Below are positions 63,818 to 64,000 of a stretch of DNA of 64,000 nt, piece after piece. A model generated the notes under the pieces. It was not told the origin of the DNA. It saw nothing but the letters and a program-made list of their open reading frames with translations, and did no database searches. This DNA is from Arthrobacter citreus (GTDB lineage Bacteria > Actinomycetota > Actinomycetes > Actinomycetales > Micrococcaceae): assembly GCF_038405225.1 (NCBI RefSeq), contig NZ_CP151657.1:682001-746000 (forward strand), in the 5' to 3' direction. A program made the position numbers and the translations under genes. Numbering within the stretch: position 1 is the stretch's first letter; the number at the start of each line of letters is the position of its first letter.

Positions 63818-64000
63818 ATGTCAGTCAGTGCTCTGGAATTTACCCAGGAGCTTTCCGCCCATCCGAAGCCGGCCGAGGAGCGTGCGGCCATTCTGGCCAA
63901 CCCCGGATTCGGTGACTACTTCACGGACCACACCGCGGTCATCGATTACAAAGCCAATGACGCGGGTGTCGGTGTCTGGCAGAACGCCCGGATTGAACCA
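63818..64000 (+). CDS. ilvE: Branched-chain amino acid aminotransferase, 3' truncated by window edge
   Basis: The first 61 codons only. The translation starts MSVSALEFTQELSAHPKPAEE and includes NPGFGDYFTDHTAVIDY and GVWQNARIEP, the usual N-terminus of class IV aminotransferase IlvE, which makes Val, Ile and Leu from their 2-oxoacids. GGAGGA lies 5-6 nt before the ATG. Next to leuB, it completes the pathway. Confidence 0.9.
   Translation, partial: MSVSALEFTQELSAHPKPAEERAAILANPGFGDYFTDHTAVIDYKANDAGVGVWQNARIEP

Overview
The window is high-GC DNA from an actinobacterium, most like Arthrobacter or a related member of the Micrococcaceae. That placement rests on base composition, frequent GTG starts, many start codons that sit 6-7 nt downstream of a TANNNT box (leaderless-type promoters), an F420/FMN luciferase-like CE1758-type enzyme, malate:quinone oxidoreductase, and an ilvB leader peptide. 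It is inference from gene content, not from a database match. No phage, transposase, integrase, CRISPR array or rRNA was seen.

Layout. 1-6.0 kb: the 3' part of an MFS transporter, a small acidic protein, a soluble Ser/Thr kinase, and a four-gene minus-strand operon for a branched-chain-type 2-oxoacid dehydrogenase (E1 alpha, E1 beta, a stand-alone lipoyl domain, an alpha/beta hydrolase). In that operon the lipoyl domain and the hydrolase lie in one frame, separated by a single TAG. 6.2-9.4 kb: an LTA-synthase/OpgB-like membrane phosphotransferase, a 10-bp tandem repeat, a 43-residue basic protein, then 1.2 kb of non-coding DNA holding a 16-copy inverted/direct repeat array. 9.4-17.1 kb: amino-acid permease with a divergent Lrp/AsnC regulator, M20 peptidase plus MFS exporter, and a luciferase-like monooxygenase/MarR/SDR operon with a likely MarR operator. 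17.2-22.0 kb: an HAE1-type RND pump and mqo. 22.1-29.6 kb: an oligopeptide ABC transporter with two paralogous lipoprotein binding proteins and one fused double ATPase. 29.8-33.3 kb: fasciclin lipoprotein, tRNA-Leu, Bcp peroxiredoxin, a MarR regulator, and two identical tRNA-Lys genes with duplicated upstream regions.

33.5-42.6 kb: a hydroxyacid dehydrogenase and the main biosynthetic block: ilvD, an attenuator (13-residue leader peptide MQIVSVVLIKRVA plus terminator), ilvB-ilvN-ilvC, and serA. The branched-chain theme resumes only at 62.7 kb with leuB and the start of ilvE. Between them, 42.6-62.6 kb carries a second copy of the intergenic repeat array, a MacB-like ABC pair, an unknown membrane protein, a quinone-oxidoreductase-like enzyme, metG, a second MacB-like ABC pair with a NarL-type two-component system, and a four-gene glycosyltransferase/glycerophosphotransferase cluster, probably for a cell-surface glycopolymer.

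The least explained signals are the repeat family shared by the 8.7-9.3 kb and 42.7-42.95 kb intergenic regions, the split lipoyl/hydrolase component of the dehydrogenase, and the surface-glycopolymer cluster. The ilv attenuator is well supported and is not evident from ORF prediction alone.
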